Below, in pieces: positions 8,361 to 16,439 of a stretch of 64,000 nt of DNA. The first letter of the stretch is position 1; every line of letters begins with the position of its first letter. Made by a program: the position numbers and the translations under genes. The DNA is from Deltaproteobacteria bacterium (GTDB lineage: Bacteria; Myxococcota_A; UBA9160; SZUA-336): assembly GCA_029261895.1 (NCBI GenBank), contig JAJDAK010000028.1, positions 42,573 through 106,572 on the forward strand, read 5' to 3'. The notes below the pieces were generated by a model. The model had not been told where the DNA came from. It saw nothing but the letters and a program-made list of their open reading frames with translations, and ran no database searches.

Positions 8361-10110
8361 GTTATTGCAGCCGTTGGCCGCGTTCGCTTCGGCCACCGTT
8401 GTCGCACTCATCGGCTTGTTCTTCGCCGCGATGTTTCTGTTTTTTTCGGGCGCGGCCGCGATGGTACTCGGGCAGTTCCTGCCGTTCGCTTCCAAGCCCC
8501 GTGTCGCTCTGCCCACGATCGCGATGAGCTGCGTGGCGGTGGCGTTAATCACATGGCTCGCAGGTGCACCGCTTTGGTATGCATCCGTGCCGATCACATT
8601 GGTCAGTGGCTTGCTCTGGTTTGGTGTACTGCAGATGCCATCGATTCACCGCCTGCTGCGTTATGGCGCCGCTGCGCTCTTGGTCGCTGCGATCGCGATG
8701 AGTTGGCTGCGCGAAATGATTCCAGCGCTGGACTTTGGTGCGGTCATCCTCGTGCAAGCGTTTGCCCTCTTGATCAGCACGGTCGTGGTTGGACTCCTTC
8801 CGTTGGTGCTTGCCGGGCTGGTGCAACATCGTCGCGAACGCCCGGTCGAATGGTTTATTTCGCTGCGCTACTTGGTTGCCAAGCGGCGTCAAACTTTTAT
8901 CTCGGTGATTACGGTCATCTGCGTGGTGGGCGTGTCGCTCGGCGTGGCGGTGATCACCGTGGTGCTCTCCGTCATGAACGGGTTTTCCGGCGTCTGGGAG
9001 GACAAGATCATCGGTGCGCGCGCGCATTTTGTGGTTCACGCGCGAACCGGGGAGATCGAGAACTACCTCGAGGTTCGTGAAAAGATCGTCGCGATGCCCG
9101 AGATCGAAGGCGCAACGCCTTATATGGATGCCGACGCGATTCTGCGCTCCGGAAACGGTGAGATCCAAGCCATTGTGTTGAAGGGGATTCATCCCGAAAC
9201 CGTCGGCGACGCGACCCAATTACCCAATGATATCGTTGCGGGCTCACTCGCCGATCTCGACCCGGATCCGCAGGGTGAGGGGGACGCGAAGTTGGCGGGT
9301 GCGGTGATCGGTGCAGAAATCGCAGATCGTTTTCTGCTGCAAGTTGGCGATACCATTGTTTTGATTTCGCCGCTCGGTGGACGCCCAACACCCATGGGCC
9401 CCGCGCCTCGCTTGGAGCGCTTTCGTGTGGCCGGCGTGTTTCGTTCCAACTTTTTTCAGTTTGATGAAAGCTTTGTCTACACCAGCTTGGCCGGCGTGCA
9501 GAAGTTTCTGAAGACCAACGACGTTGTGTCTGGCATCGAAGTGCGCAGCGTCGATCCGTATCGATCGCAGGCGATTGGCGAGCGTGTGGTCTATGCCTTG
9601 GGTGGACTCTTCTTTGCGCGCGATTGGAAAACGTTCTATCCGGCGTTCTTTCAAGCGCTGCAGATGGAGCGCGCGATGATGTTTGTGCTCTTGAGTTTCA
9701 TCATGGTCGTCGCCGGTTTCATCATCATCGCGACCCTCATCATGATGATCATGGAAAAGTCGCGCGATATCGCGATTCTAAAAACCATGGGTTGCGAAGA
9801 CGATGGTGTGCTTCGGGTCTTCGCGATCGGCGGCGTACTGATTGGCACTTCAGGCTTAGCGCTCGGGCTGGGGATGGGCTTGGTGATCACCTGGAATCTG
9901 AGTCGCATTCAGTCGGTGGTGGAGACTTTGCTCGGGCACGACATCCTGCCGGCAAACGTCTATCAGCTGCAGACCTTCCCTTACGAGATCGTGCCTTGGC
10001 AGTTAGTCTTGATCTCCGTGATCGCGCTAACACTGTCGATTGGTGCCACGCTATTGCCGGCGTGGCAGGCCGCTCGTTTGGACCCCGCAGAGGCGCTGCG
10101 GTATGAGTGA
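8353..10110 (+). CDS. LolC/LolE-family lipoprotein-releasing permease with a five-helix N-terminal extension
   Basis: Residues from about 164 to the end match the LolC/LolE/FtsX permease plan: WFISLRYLVAKRRQTF, first core helix ending VLSVMNGF, a periplasmic domain, then three C-terminal helices (one includes FIMVVAGFIIIATLIMMI). With LolD it would pull mature lipoproteins from the inner membrane. The protein has 585 residues, about 170 more than typical LolC/LolE. The extra N-terminal part holds about five predicted helices (13-40, 52-72, 77-95, 102-118, 129-157) with no motif I recognise. Only one permease gene is next to lolD, so the complex may be homodimeric, as in other lineages with a single LolF-type subunit. 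ATG 8353 overlaps lysS. Confidence 0.88.
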   Translation: MAELLQPLAAFASATVVALIGLFFAAMFLFFSGAAAMVLGQFLPFASKPRVALPTIAMSCVAVALITWLAGAPLWYASVPITLVSGLLWFGVLQMPSIHRLLRYGAAALLVAAIAMSWLREMIPALDFGAVILVQAFALLISTVVVGLLPLVLAGLVQHRRERPVEWFISLRYLVAKRRQTFISVITVICVVGVSLGVAVITVVLSVMNGFSGVWEDKIIGARAHFVVHARTGEIENYLEVREKIVAMPEIEGATPYMDADAILRSGNGEIQAIVLKGIHPETVGDATQLPNDIVAGSLADLDPDPQGEGDAKLAGAVIGAEIADRFLLQVGDTIVLISPLGGRPTPMGPAPRLERFRVAGVFRSNFFQFDESFVYTSLAGVQKFLKTNDVVSGIEVRSVDPYRSQAIGERVVYALGGLFFARDWKTFYPAFFQALQMERAMMFVLLSFIMVVAGFIIIATLIMMIMEKSRDIAILKTMGCEDDGVLRVFAIGGVLIGTSGLALGLGMGLVITWNLSRIQSVVETLLGHDILPANVYQLQTFPYEIVPWQLVLISVIALTLSIGATLLPAWQAARLDPAEALRYE

Positions 10111-10774
10111 GCTCCGGGCGGAAGGGATCTCGAAGCGCTTTCAGACCGCGGAAGCCGAGCTTTCGATTCTTCGGGGCATCAACGTGCATGTTCGTACGGG
10201 CGACTCGCTGGCCATTCTGGGTGTTTCGGGCGCGGGCAAGTCCACGCTGCTGCATATCCTGGGCGGCTTGGAGCGTCCCACGGAAGGCTCGGTAAAGCAC
10301 GATGGCCAGGACATCTACGAGCTTGCCTCCAACGAGCTAGCCCGGCATCGCAACTACAACGTCGGTTTTGTTTTTCAATTTCATCACCTGCTGCCGGAAT
10401 TCAGCGCGGAAGAAAACATCATGATGCCGTGCCTGCTGCGTGGCTGGTCGCGACGGGATGCCAAGGAAAAGGCCGAAGCCATGCTCGAGGCGATTGGCCT
10501 GACCGATCGCAGCACGCACCGACCCGGGAAGCTGTCCGGGGGCGAGCGCCAGCGGGTTTCGATTGCTCGGGCACTCGTGCTCTCACCGCCCGTCGTGCTT
10601 GCGGACGAACCCACCGGCAACTTAGACCCGCGAACCGCGGGTGCGGTCGAAGAAATTCTCTTGCGCCTTAATGCGGAAGCGGGCACCGCGCTGATCCTCG
10701 TGACACATAACGAAAAGCTCGCCAATCGCCTTGCAAAGAAGAGCTATCTCGTTGAGGGCAGATTGGAATCTTAG
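10103..10774 (+). CDS. lolD: Lipoprotein-releasing ABC transporter ATP-binding protein LolD
   Basis: This ABC ATPase of 223 residues has Walker A GVSGAGKST, the Q-loop region FVFQFHHLLPEF, signature LSGGERQR, Walker B VVLADEPTGNLD and H-loop LVTHN. It would drive the preceding LolC/E-type permease. ATG 10103 overlaps the permease stop by 8 nt and gives the usual LolD length; an in-frame start further upstream would extend into the permease gene without homology. It is probably the last gene of the run that starts at phoH, since a 173-nt gap with a promoter-like sequence follows. Confidence 0.94.
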   Translation: MSELRAEGISKRFQTAEAELSILRGINVHVRTGDSLAILGVSGAGKSTLLHILGGLERPTEGSVKHDGQDIYELASNELARHRNYNVGFVFQFHHLLPEFSAEENIMMPCLLRGWSRRDAKEKAEAMLEAIGLTDRSTHRPGKLSGGERQRVSIARALVLSPPVVLADEPTGNLDPRTAGAVEEILLRLNAEAGTALILVTHNEKLANRLAKKSYLVEGRLES

Positions 10775-10806
10775 AGACACCTATGTCCGACACCGACGAC
10801 CCGGGT

Positions 10807-10836
10807 TTGCTACCTCAAAAGAAGCACAGGTAGAAT
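10807..10836 (+). promoter_or_regulatory. Possible sigma-70-type promoter for the bamA/lipid A block
   Basis: TTGCTA (10807-10812) and TAGAAT (10831-10836) are separated by 18 nt in the 173-nt gap 10775-10947 between lolD and bamA. Matches to consensus are 4/6 and 5/6. It is the only gap above 100 nt in the first 23 kb, so a promoter here would be sensible. Apart from this I see only an unconvincing 16-codon ORF in the gap. Confidence 0.4.
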
Positions 10837-10947
10837 TCCGACTCTCCTTCATGGGGCTCCTGCGTATAAGCTGCGGGTCCGATGGATTGGGGGTCGTGAC
10901 CGCGCGCCGGATGCCAGCGTATTCGAACAGCGGGTGAACAGGGGCGC

Positions 10948-13900
10948 ATGTCGGTCAGTCAGAAACGGAATGGATTCGGAGAACGTGATTTGCGGAAGCG
11001 GATGCAGCGGATAGTCCTGGTGTCGATGCTCTCTTTCTTGGCGAGCGCTACCGCGCTCGCGGGAGATCTTCCTCAGAGCACGGGCAACGTATCCATCGTG
11101 GTCGGGCTACAACGGCTGGCGGCAGTCGATGCGCCCACGACTCCCGAGGAAGACCTCTGGCTATCGCATTTCGTACGTCAGCTCGAATTCATGGAAGAGG
11201 ACGCGCTACGCGGCCTGAGCGTCTCGTACAGCATGGTTCTGAAACAGGACGGGCTTAGCGATAGCGCCGGGGAATCGTTGCGTCTGGGCGCGATCGGCGC
11301 GGGTGCCAGCCACGTGGTGATCGGCGGGATGACCGAGCTTGCGGAGCGCTACAGCTTCGATGTGCGGGTGGTGTCGGTCATGGGCGGAGCTGCGCTGGCA
11401 CATTTGGTTTTAGAGAGCGAAGGCCCAGAGGGCCCCGGTGCCGCGATCGACCGTGCTGCCGCGGCCGTGCGCGAAGTGCTGCTTCAAGGCTCGCGCGGTG
11501 CAGCCCCGTCAGACACGGCGGAGCACAGGATTCCCGCCGAGGAGCCGCTGATTCCGGTTGCGGACGAAACGGTGAAAGAAGCGGATGACACATTGGCCGG
11601 GGTCCCAACGATCCCGCAAGTTGCGGAAGGAGCCTCGGGAGCTCGCACCGAAGACGATGCGAGTGGTCTGGTTGCCGCGGCGACAACGGGTGGGCAGTCG
11701 GTATCGGAAATTCGCGTTTCCGGGAATCGACGCATCGAGGCCGATGCGGTTCGTGCCGCGGTCGGAACACGCGTCGGTCGACCGCTGCAGCGTTATCGCA
11801 TTGGCGAAGATATTCGCCGCGTCTATGAATTGGGTTTCTTTCGACGGGTCGAAGTGCTCGCCACGGATGCCCCGGATGGCGTGATCATCACGTTTCTGGT
11901 CGAGGAATACCCCGTGATTCGCGAAGTCGCGATCTCGGGTAACGACAGTCTCCCCAACGATGACATTCGCGATCAGCTCACCATCACAGTCGGCTCAACC
12001 ATCGACTATCCCTTGTTGCTTCAGAACAAGCAGCGGATCGAAGACCTGTATAAGGCGAGCGGTTTCTACCAAGTTGAGGTCGATTACACCGTCGAAAACC
12101 TACGGGAAGATGCGGTCTCGGTGAACTTCGAAGTACTCGAAGGCCGCAAGCTCCGACTGGTTTCAGTGGAGTTCCAGGGGAACAATACGATGACGGCCGA
12201 GGAATTGATGGCCGTGGTGCAGACCAAGCCCTGGGGTCGGTTGAGTTTTGCGACGCGGTTCTGGGACCATTCCGGTGTTTACGCGGAACCGATTTTCTTC
12301 CAGGACCTGGATCGGGTTTCGCGACTTTACATGGATAATGGCTTCATCCGCGTGCGCGTCGGTGAGCCCGAAGTGGATGTCCTTGACGACGGAATCCGCG
12401 TACGGGTACCCATCTCCGAAGGGCCGCAATACAACGTCGGTACCGTGGATGTCGCGGGCGACGAAACCATGGACACGGATGAGCTCATCGGTCTGGTTAC
12501 GATGAAGCCCGGTGCGGTATTTAGCCGCTCAGATCTTTCCGCGGATGTCGAAACACTGCGCAGCCACTACGCGGATCGCGGTTTCTTCTCAGCACGTGTC
12601 CGACCGATTACGCAGGTTGATCAAGATACTCTCGAGGTAAATTCCGCCTTTGAAGTTGAAAAGGGCGAGCTCTATTTCGTGGATCGTATCGAGGTCAAGG
12701 GCAACGCGCGGACGCGGGATCAAGTGGTGCGCCGAGAATTGGGTCTTGCCGAAGGCGAGCTCTATTCCGCACGCGCGCTCGAACGCAGCCGCGCACGCGT
12801 ACGACGCCTGGGTTTCTTCGAAGAGGTAAATCTCGAGACCCAGGAAATGGAAGGGACACAACGTCTGCGCGTGGACGTCGATGTAGTGGAGCGCCCAACC
12901 GGGAGTTTTAGCTTTGGTGCCGGCGTGGGCTCGGTGGATGGTTTCGTTGCGACGGCATCGGTACGTCAGGACAATCTCTTCGGTAAGGGGTATGGCGTGC
13001 AGGTCTCGGCGGATCTGGGCTCCACCAATCAGCGTGCGTCGGTGCGCTTCGTGGATCCGTACTTCATGGGTACACCGGCCGGATTCTCAGCGGCACTGAA
13101 TTTCACCGATCTCGAATTCGTGGACTTCGATCAGACCATCTTGGGTTTTGAACTTGCGACCAGCTATCCACTGGACGAGGGTGAAACACGCGGCACGGCG
13201 GCGTACTCGTTGTCCTCGCGGGAGATTAGCAGTCAAAACGCCATTCAGGCTTCATCGCTCTTGCAGCGCGCGGAGTTCCAGGGCAAGACCAACACCAGTA
13301 TGTTTTCACTCTCCTTCCGCCAGGATACGCGCGACGATATTCGGTTTCCTCGCAAGGGCAAAATTCTCGGCGGTGCGCTCGAACTCGCGGGTTTGGGCGG
13401 TTTGAATAAATTCATTCGCATCGAAGGCCGGGGGACGTGGTTCATTCCGTTCAAGAAGTACACGGGATTTGAGTCGACTTTCGTGGTGAACTCGCGCGCG
13501 GGCTGGGCGATTCCATTGAATCAAATCGGTGATTTCGATCTGCCCGGTTGTACAGGTGGGGCGTGTGCGGGCCTTATCGGTACTTCGGGTCAAGCGGCGG
13601 CGCTGACGAATATCGACACGGACTTGAAGTTGCCGCTCTCCGAACGGTACTTCCTCGGCGGGCTCGGATCCTTTCAGGTTCGCGGCTTCAAACAGCGGTC
13701 CTTGGGTCCGCGGCGAGGGATTTTGAATCAATTGGGTGACGGCACCGGCGGGCTCTTCTTCTTTTCTTCGGGACGTAGCGGCCTATCGTCAGATGGCTTC
13801 GCTTGCGTGGCGGGTCCTGGCCAATGTAACGACCTGACGGACAAGGACATCGATGACTTCGAGAATCTAGACCTTGCGGACGTCATCGGCGGCAATAAGA

Positions 13901-14160
13901 TGTTCCTCTTGAATTTAGAGCTGCAGGTTCCCATCTCAGAACAGTTAGGTCTGACGGGGCTTGTGTTCTTGGATATGGGGAATTCCTTTGCAGAGAACGA
14001 ATCCATCAATCCGGCGAATTTACGCTACGGAACGGGCGGCGGTATCCACTGGTTCAGCCCCTTCGGGCCGATCCTCCTGGTCCTCGGCCTCCCACTCGAT
14101 CCGCTCGAGGATGAGGACGCCAGCGTCTTTGAATTCTCGCTCGGTGGCGGCGGTTATTAA
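10948..14160 (+). CDS. bamA: Outer membrane beta-barrel assembly protein BamA with an extra N-terminal domain
   Basis: BamA inserts beta-barrel proteins into the outer membrane. After a signal peptide (hydrophobic core MLSFLASATALA) and an extra domain (about residues 45-240), five POTRA repeats run from about 251 (VSEIRVSGNRR) to 645, followed by a barrel to residue 1070. The loop-6 VRGF motif sits at 911-914 (QVRGFKQR). The length, 1070 aa, exceeds the usual 750-900 because of the N-terminal domain. Its GASHVVIGGMTELAERYSF segment resembles the TolB/CsgG-like N-terminal fold seen in some deltaproteobacterial BamA proteins. Start at ATG 10948; ATG 11002 (MQRIVLVSM) gives a tighter signal peptide and is a fair alternative. 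It heads the skp, fabZ, lpxA run. Confidence 0.93.
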   Translation: MSVSQKRNGFGERDLRKRMQRIVLVSMLSFLASATALAGDLPQSTGNVSIVVGLQRLAAVDAPTTPEEDLWLSHFVRQLEFMEEDALRGLSVSYSMVLKQDGLSDSAGESLRLGAIGAGASHVVIGGMTELAERYSFDVRVVSVMGGAALAHLVLESEGPEGPGAAIDRAAAAVREVLLQGSRGAAPSDTAEHRIPAEEPLIPVADETVKEADDTLAGVPTIPQVAEGASGARTEDDASGLVAAATTGGQSVSEIRVSGNRRIEADAVRAAVGTRVGRPLQRYRIGEDIRRVYELGFFRRVEVLATDAPDGVIITFLVEEYPVIREVAISGNDSLPNDDIRDQLTITVGSTIDYPLLLQNKQRIEDLYKASGFYQVEVDYTVENLREDAVSVNFEVLEGRKLRLVSVEFQGNNTMTAEELMAVVQTKPWGRLSFATRFWDHSGVYAEPIFFQDLDRVSRLYMDNGFIRVRVGEPEVDVLDDGIRVRVPISEGPQYNVGTVDVAGDETMDTDELIGLVTMKPGAVFSRSDLSADVETLRSHYADRGFFSARVRPITQVDQDTLEVNSAFEVEKGELYFVDRIEVKGNARTRDQVVRRELGLAEGELYSARALERSRARVRRLGFFEEVNLETQEMEGTQRLRVDVDVVERPTGSFSFGAGVGSVDGFVATASVRQDNLFGKGYGVQVSADLGSTNQRASVRFVDPYFMGTPAGFSAALNFTDLEFVDFDQTILGFELATSYPLDEGETRGTAAYSLSSREISSQNAIQASSLLQRAEFQGKTNTSMFSLSFRQDTRDDIRFPRKGKILGGALELAGLGGLNKFIRIEGRGTWFIPFKKYTGFESTFVVNSRAGWAIPLNQIGDFDLPGCTGGACAGLIGTSGQAAALTNIDTDLKLPLSERYFLGGLGSFQVRGFKQRSLGPRRGILNQLGDGTGGLFFFSSGRSGLSSDGFACVAGPGQCNDLTDKDIDDFENLDLADVIGGNKMFLLNLELQVPISEQLGLTGLVFLDMGNSFAENESINPANLRYGTGGGIHWFSPFGPILLVLGLPLDPLEDEDASVFEFSLGGGGY

Positions 14161-14665
14161 TCGAGTCACCCTGCTGCTCCTGGCCTCGGTGCTACTCGTT
14201 GGCCCGGCGTTGGCCGAGGAGCCCAAGATCGCGATCGTGGACGCACGCGTGGCGTTGACCAAGTCGAAGGACGGGGTCAAGGCCGAGAAGAAGCTGCAGA
14301 AGATCCTGGAGTTGAAGCGCTCGGAACTGCTTCCGATGCAGGAAAAGTTGAAGCAGAAGCGGCTCGAACTCGCGGAGAAGCGTTTTGTCTGGCGACCCGA
14401 TGTTGCGCGAGACAAGGAATACGAAGTGCTCAAGCTGGAGCGCGACCTGGAGCGCCTGGGTTCTGAAACCCAGGATAGCATCCAGATGGAACGCCATAAG
14501 CTTGCTAAGCCGATCCTGGAGCGTGTGGAAGCTGCGGTCAAAGAGATCGGCGACAAACAGGGGTTCGCGGTGATTTTCGAGAAGAACGATCCAATGGTGC
14601 GCTATTTCGATCGTGCGTTGGATATCACCGATCAAGTCATTCAGTTCGTAAATGAGAAGGGATAA
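14144..14665 (+). CDS. OmpH/Skp-family periplasmic chaperone, copy 1
   Basis: This protein has a short signal peptide (VTLLLLASVLLVGPALA), a beta-strand IAIVDARVALTKSKDG, a long charged helical arm (about residues 45-130) and a closing GFAVIFEKNDPMVRYFDRALDI-type strand, all typical of Skp/OmpH, which holds outer membrane proteins in the periplasm before handing them to BamA. No ATG is available near the signal peptide. GTG 14144 is chosen; ATT 14156 is a rare alternative. Either start lies inside or at the end of bamA, so translation is probably coupled to bamA. It is one of two adjacent skp-like genes. Confidence 0.87.
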   Translation: MAAVINRVTLLLLASVLLVGPALAEEPKIAIVDARVALTKSKDGVKAEKKLQKILELKRSELLPMQEKLKQKRLELAEKRFVWRPDVARDKEYEVLKLERDLERLGSETQDSIQMERHKLAKPILERVEAAVKEIGDKQGFAVIFEKNDPMVRYFDRALDITDQVIQFVNEKG

Positions 14666-14669
14666 GCGC

Positions 14670-15182
14670 ATGGGGTTGAATCGCGCAGGATTGATTTTGC
14701 TGGCCGCCGCGATACTCGCTCCGCAGGCCTACGCCGCGGACCTGAAGGTCGGGGTCGTCGATAGCCGCCGAGCGATGGTGAGTTCGAAGGAAGGCCGGTC
14801 CGCCGAGAAGGTGGTCTCAGGGCTCGTGGACAAGATGAAAAAACGTATTGAGCCGAAGGACAACGAGCTCAAGCGCCTGGGCGAGGAGTTCGAGAGCCAG
14901 CGATCGGTGCTTTCACCTGAGGCGCTGGAAGAGCGCCGCCTGGATCTGGTAAAACGCCAGCGAGACCTCGAGCGGGACATGCGAGAAGCTCAGGATGAGC
15001 TTGAAATAGAGAACCGTAAGCTCATGCAACCAATCATTAAAAAAGTTGATGAGGTCTTGAAGAAAATCGGCAAAGATAAGGGCTTCACCGTGATCCTTGA
15101 GAAGGGCACCCCGGGGGTGCTGTACTTCCAGGATTCGCTGGATATCACGGACCTTGTGATCCAGGGCTTGAACGAAGGCTAA
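14670..15182 (+). CDS. OmpH/Skp-family periplasmic chaperone, copy 2
   Basis: This second Skp/OmpH-type protein follows copy 1 by 4 nt. It has a signal peptide (AGLILLAAAILAPQAYA), the strand LKVGVVDSRRAMVSSKEG, a long charged coiled-coil arm rich in Lys, Glu and Arg, and the C-terminal strand GFTVILEKGTPGVLYF followed by SLDITDLVI. The last part matches copy 1 (ALDITDQVIQ), so the two genes are probably an old tandem duplication. ATG 14670 is chosen because GAAGG (14655-14659) lies upstream; ATG 14652, inside copy 1, is possible but lacks a ribosome-binding site. The pair may form mixed or separate Skp trimers. Confidence 0.88.
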   Translation: MGLNRAGLILLAAAILAPQAYAADLKVGVVDSRRAMVSSKEGRSAEKVVSGLVDKMKKRIEPKDNELKRLGEEFESQRSVLSPEALEERRLDLVKRQRDLERDMREAQDELEIENRKLMQPIIKKVDEVLKKIGKDKGFTVILEKGTPGVLYFQDSLDITDLVIQGLNEG

Positions 15183-15193
15183 ACCCCGAAACC

Positions 15194-15649
15194 ATGTCCG
15201 AGAAAGTCGCGCTCTCATTGGAGCAGATTCATGAGCTGCTACCCCATCGTTATCCCATGCTGCTGGTCGATCGAGTTCTCGAAATTTCCGATCAGGGCGT
15301 GGTGGCGGAGAAGCTGGTCAGCACCAACGATCCGTTCTTGCAGGGCCACTTTCCGGGCAAGCCCATCATGCCGGGGGTGCTGATTTTGGAGGCCATGGCA
15401 CAGACCGCGGGTCTGGGGATCTATTGGAATCTGCCGCAGCATCGGGGCAAAGGCGTCGCGCTCGCGGGCATCGACCGGGTGCGGTTTCGCCGTCCCGTCG
15501 TACCAGGGGACATTTTGACTCTCAACGTTATCTTTACGCGCAGGCGGGGGCGGGTGATGAAAGCCAAGGGCGTGGCGAGCGTTCAAGGTGAGGCTGCCGC
15601 TGAGGCCGATTTCATGGCCGCAATCGTAGACTGGGAGAAAATCTCGTGA
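15194..15649 (+). CDS. fabZ: 3-hydroxyacyl-[acyl-carrier-protein] dehydratase FabZ
   Basis: FabZ dehydrates 3-hydroxyacyl-ACP in fatty acid elongation and competes with LpxA for 3-hydroxyacyl-ACP. The 151-aa hot-dog protein carries the active-site His in [18 protein letters not shown] and the catalytic Glu in the same segment (ILEAMAQ). The ATG at 15194 gives the usual length. The stop overlaps lpxA by 4 nt, the classic fabZ-lpxA arrangement that balances phospholipid and lipid A synthesis. In many relatives lpxD stands just before fabZ; here it is absent and the second skp gene is the direct neighbour. Confidence 0.96.
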   Translation: MSEKVALSLEQIHELLPHRYPMLLVDRVLEISDQGVVAEKLVSTNDPFLQGHFPGKPIMPGVLILEAMAQTAGLGIYWNLPQHRGKGVALAGIDRVRFRRPVVPGDILTLNVIFTRRRGRVMKAKGVASVQGEAAAEADFMAAIVDWEKIS

Positions 15650-16428
15650 GCAAGATTCATCCTAGCGCGGTGATCGACCCCAAGGCGGAGCTCGATTCTA
15701 CCGTGGAGGTCGGCCCGTTCTCGATCGTCGGACCGCATGTTCGACTCGGCGCGGGCGTCGTGCTTCGACCGCATACGCATATCACGGGTCATACGGAAAT
15801 CGGTGCCGAAACCGTGATCTTTCCCTTTGCTTCCGTCGGTGAAGCGCCGCAGGACAATAAGTACAAGGGCGAGCCGACCAAACTTACGATCGGCGAACGC
15901 AATATGATTCGCGAGTACGTCACGCTGCATCCCGGTACACCCGGGGGAGCGGGGTTGACGTCGATCGGCGACGACAATCTTTTCATGATTGGGGTGCACG
16001 TCGGGCACGACTGCCACGTGGGTCATCACGTCATCATGGCCAACCAGGTCGCGATCGCCGGGCACGTTCGGGTGGAAGACCATGCGGTGCTGGGCGCGGC
16101 CGTCCACGTGCATCAGTTTGTGAGGATCGGCGAGTCTGCGATGTGTGCGGCGCTGGCCGGGGTAAGCCAGGATGTGGCGCCGTTTTGCTTGGCGCAGGGC
16201 TATCCGTCGCGCCTGCTGCGGGTCAATGGGGTGAATATGGAACGCCGCGGATTTGGTCCGGAGCGGCTCAAAGACATCCAACGCGCCTTCCGGATCATCT
16301 TTCGACAGGGCCTGCGGCCCCACGAGGCATTCGCGCAAGTGCGTGAAACTATTCCGGATTCTCAGGACGCGGAGCGCATGGTGGCCTTTTTGGAGAAATC
16401 CGAACGCGGCTTCTGCCGAGTGCGTTAA
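15646..16428 (+). CDS. lpxA: UDP-N-acetylglucosamine O-acyltransferase LpxA
   Basis: LpxA adds a 3-hydroxyacyl chain to UDP-GlcNAc (or its 3-amino analogue) in the first step of lipid A synthesis. The 260-aa protein shows hexapeptide repeats forming a left-handed beta-helix from the N-terminus to about residue 190, then a helical C-terminal domain (RGFGPERLKDIQRAF). The catalytic His (E. coli His125) lies in VHVGHDCHVGHH. By hand alignment, the acyl-chain ruler position of E. coli Gly173 is Ala here (MCAALAGVSQ) and His191 is Pro (AQGYPSRL), so chain-length preference may differ from C14. GTG 15646 overlaps the fabZ stop. Confidence 0.95.
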   Translation: MSKIHPSAVIDPKAELDSTVEVGPFSIVGPHVRLGAGVVLRPHTHITGHTEIGAETVIFPFASVGEAPQDNKYKGEPTKLTIGERNMIREYVTLHPGTPGGAGLTSIGDDNLFMIGVHVGHDCHVGHHVIMANQVAIAGHVRVEDHAVLGAAVHVHQFVRIGESAMCAALAGVSQDVAPFCLAQGYPSRLLRVNGVNMERRGFGPERLKDIQRAFRIIFRQGLRPHEAFAQVRETIPDSQDAERMVAFLEKSERGFCRVR

Positions 16429-16439
16429 GCTCCGGCGTC

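Noticed and set aside
8545..9219. 224-codon antisense frame opposite the LolC/E gene
   Set aside because: His/Asp/Arg-rich, no motif, and the sense frame is clearly the permease.
10783..10833. 16-codon frame (ATG 10783) in the lolD-bamA gap, with a 5' flank loosely like the 54871 repeat
   Set aside because: It lacks a good ribosome-binding site, and the similarity to the repeat motif is too short to count.
15583..16338. 251-codon antisense frame opposite lpxA
   Set aside because: His/Arg/Asp-rich composition typical of a shadow frame, while the plus strand encodes a complete LpxA.
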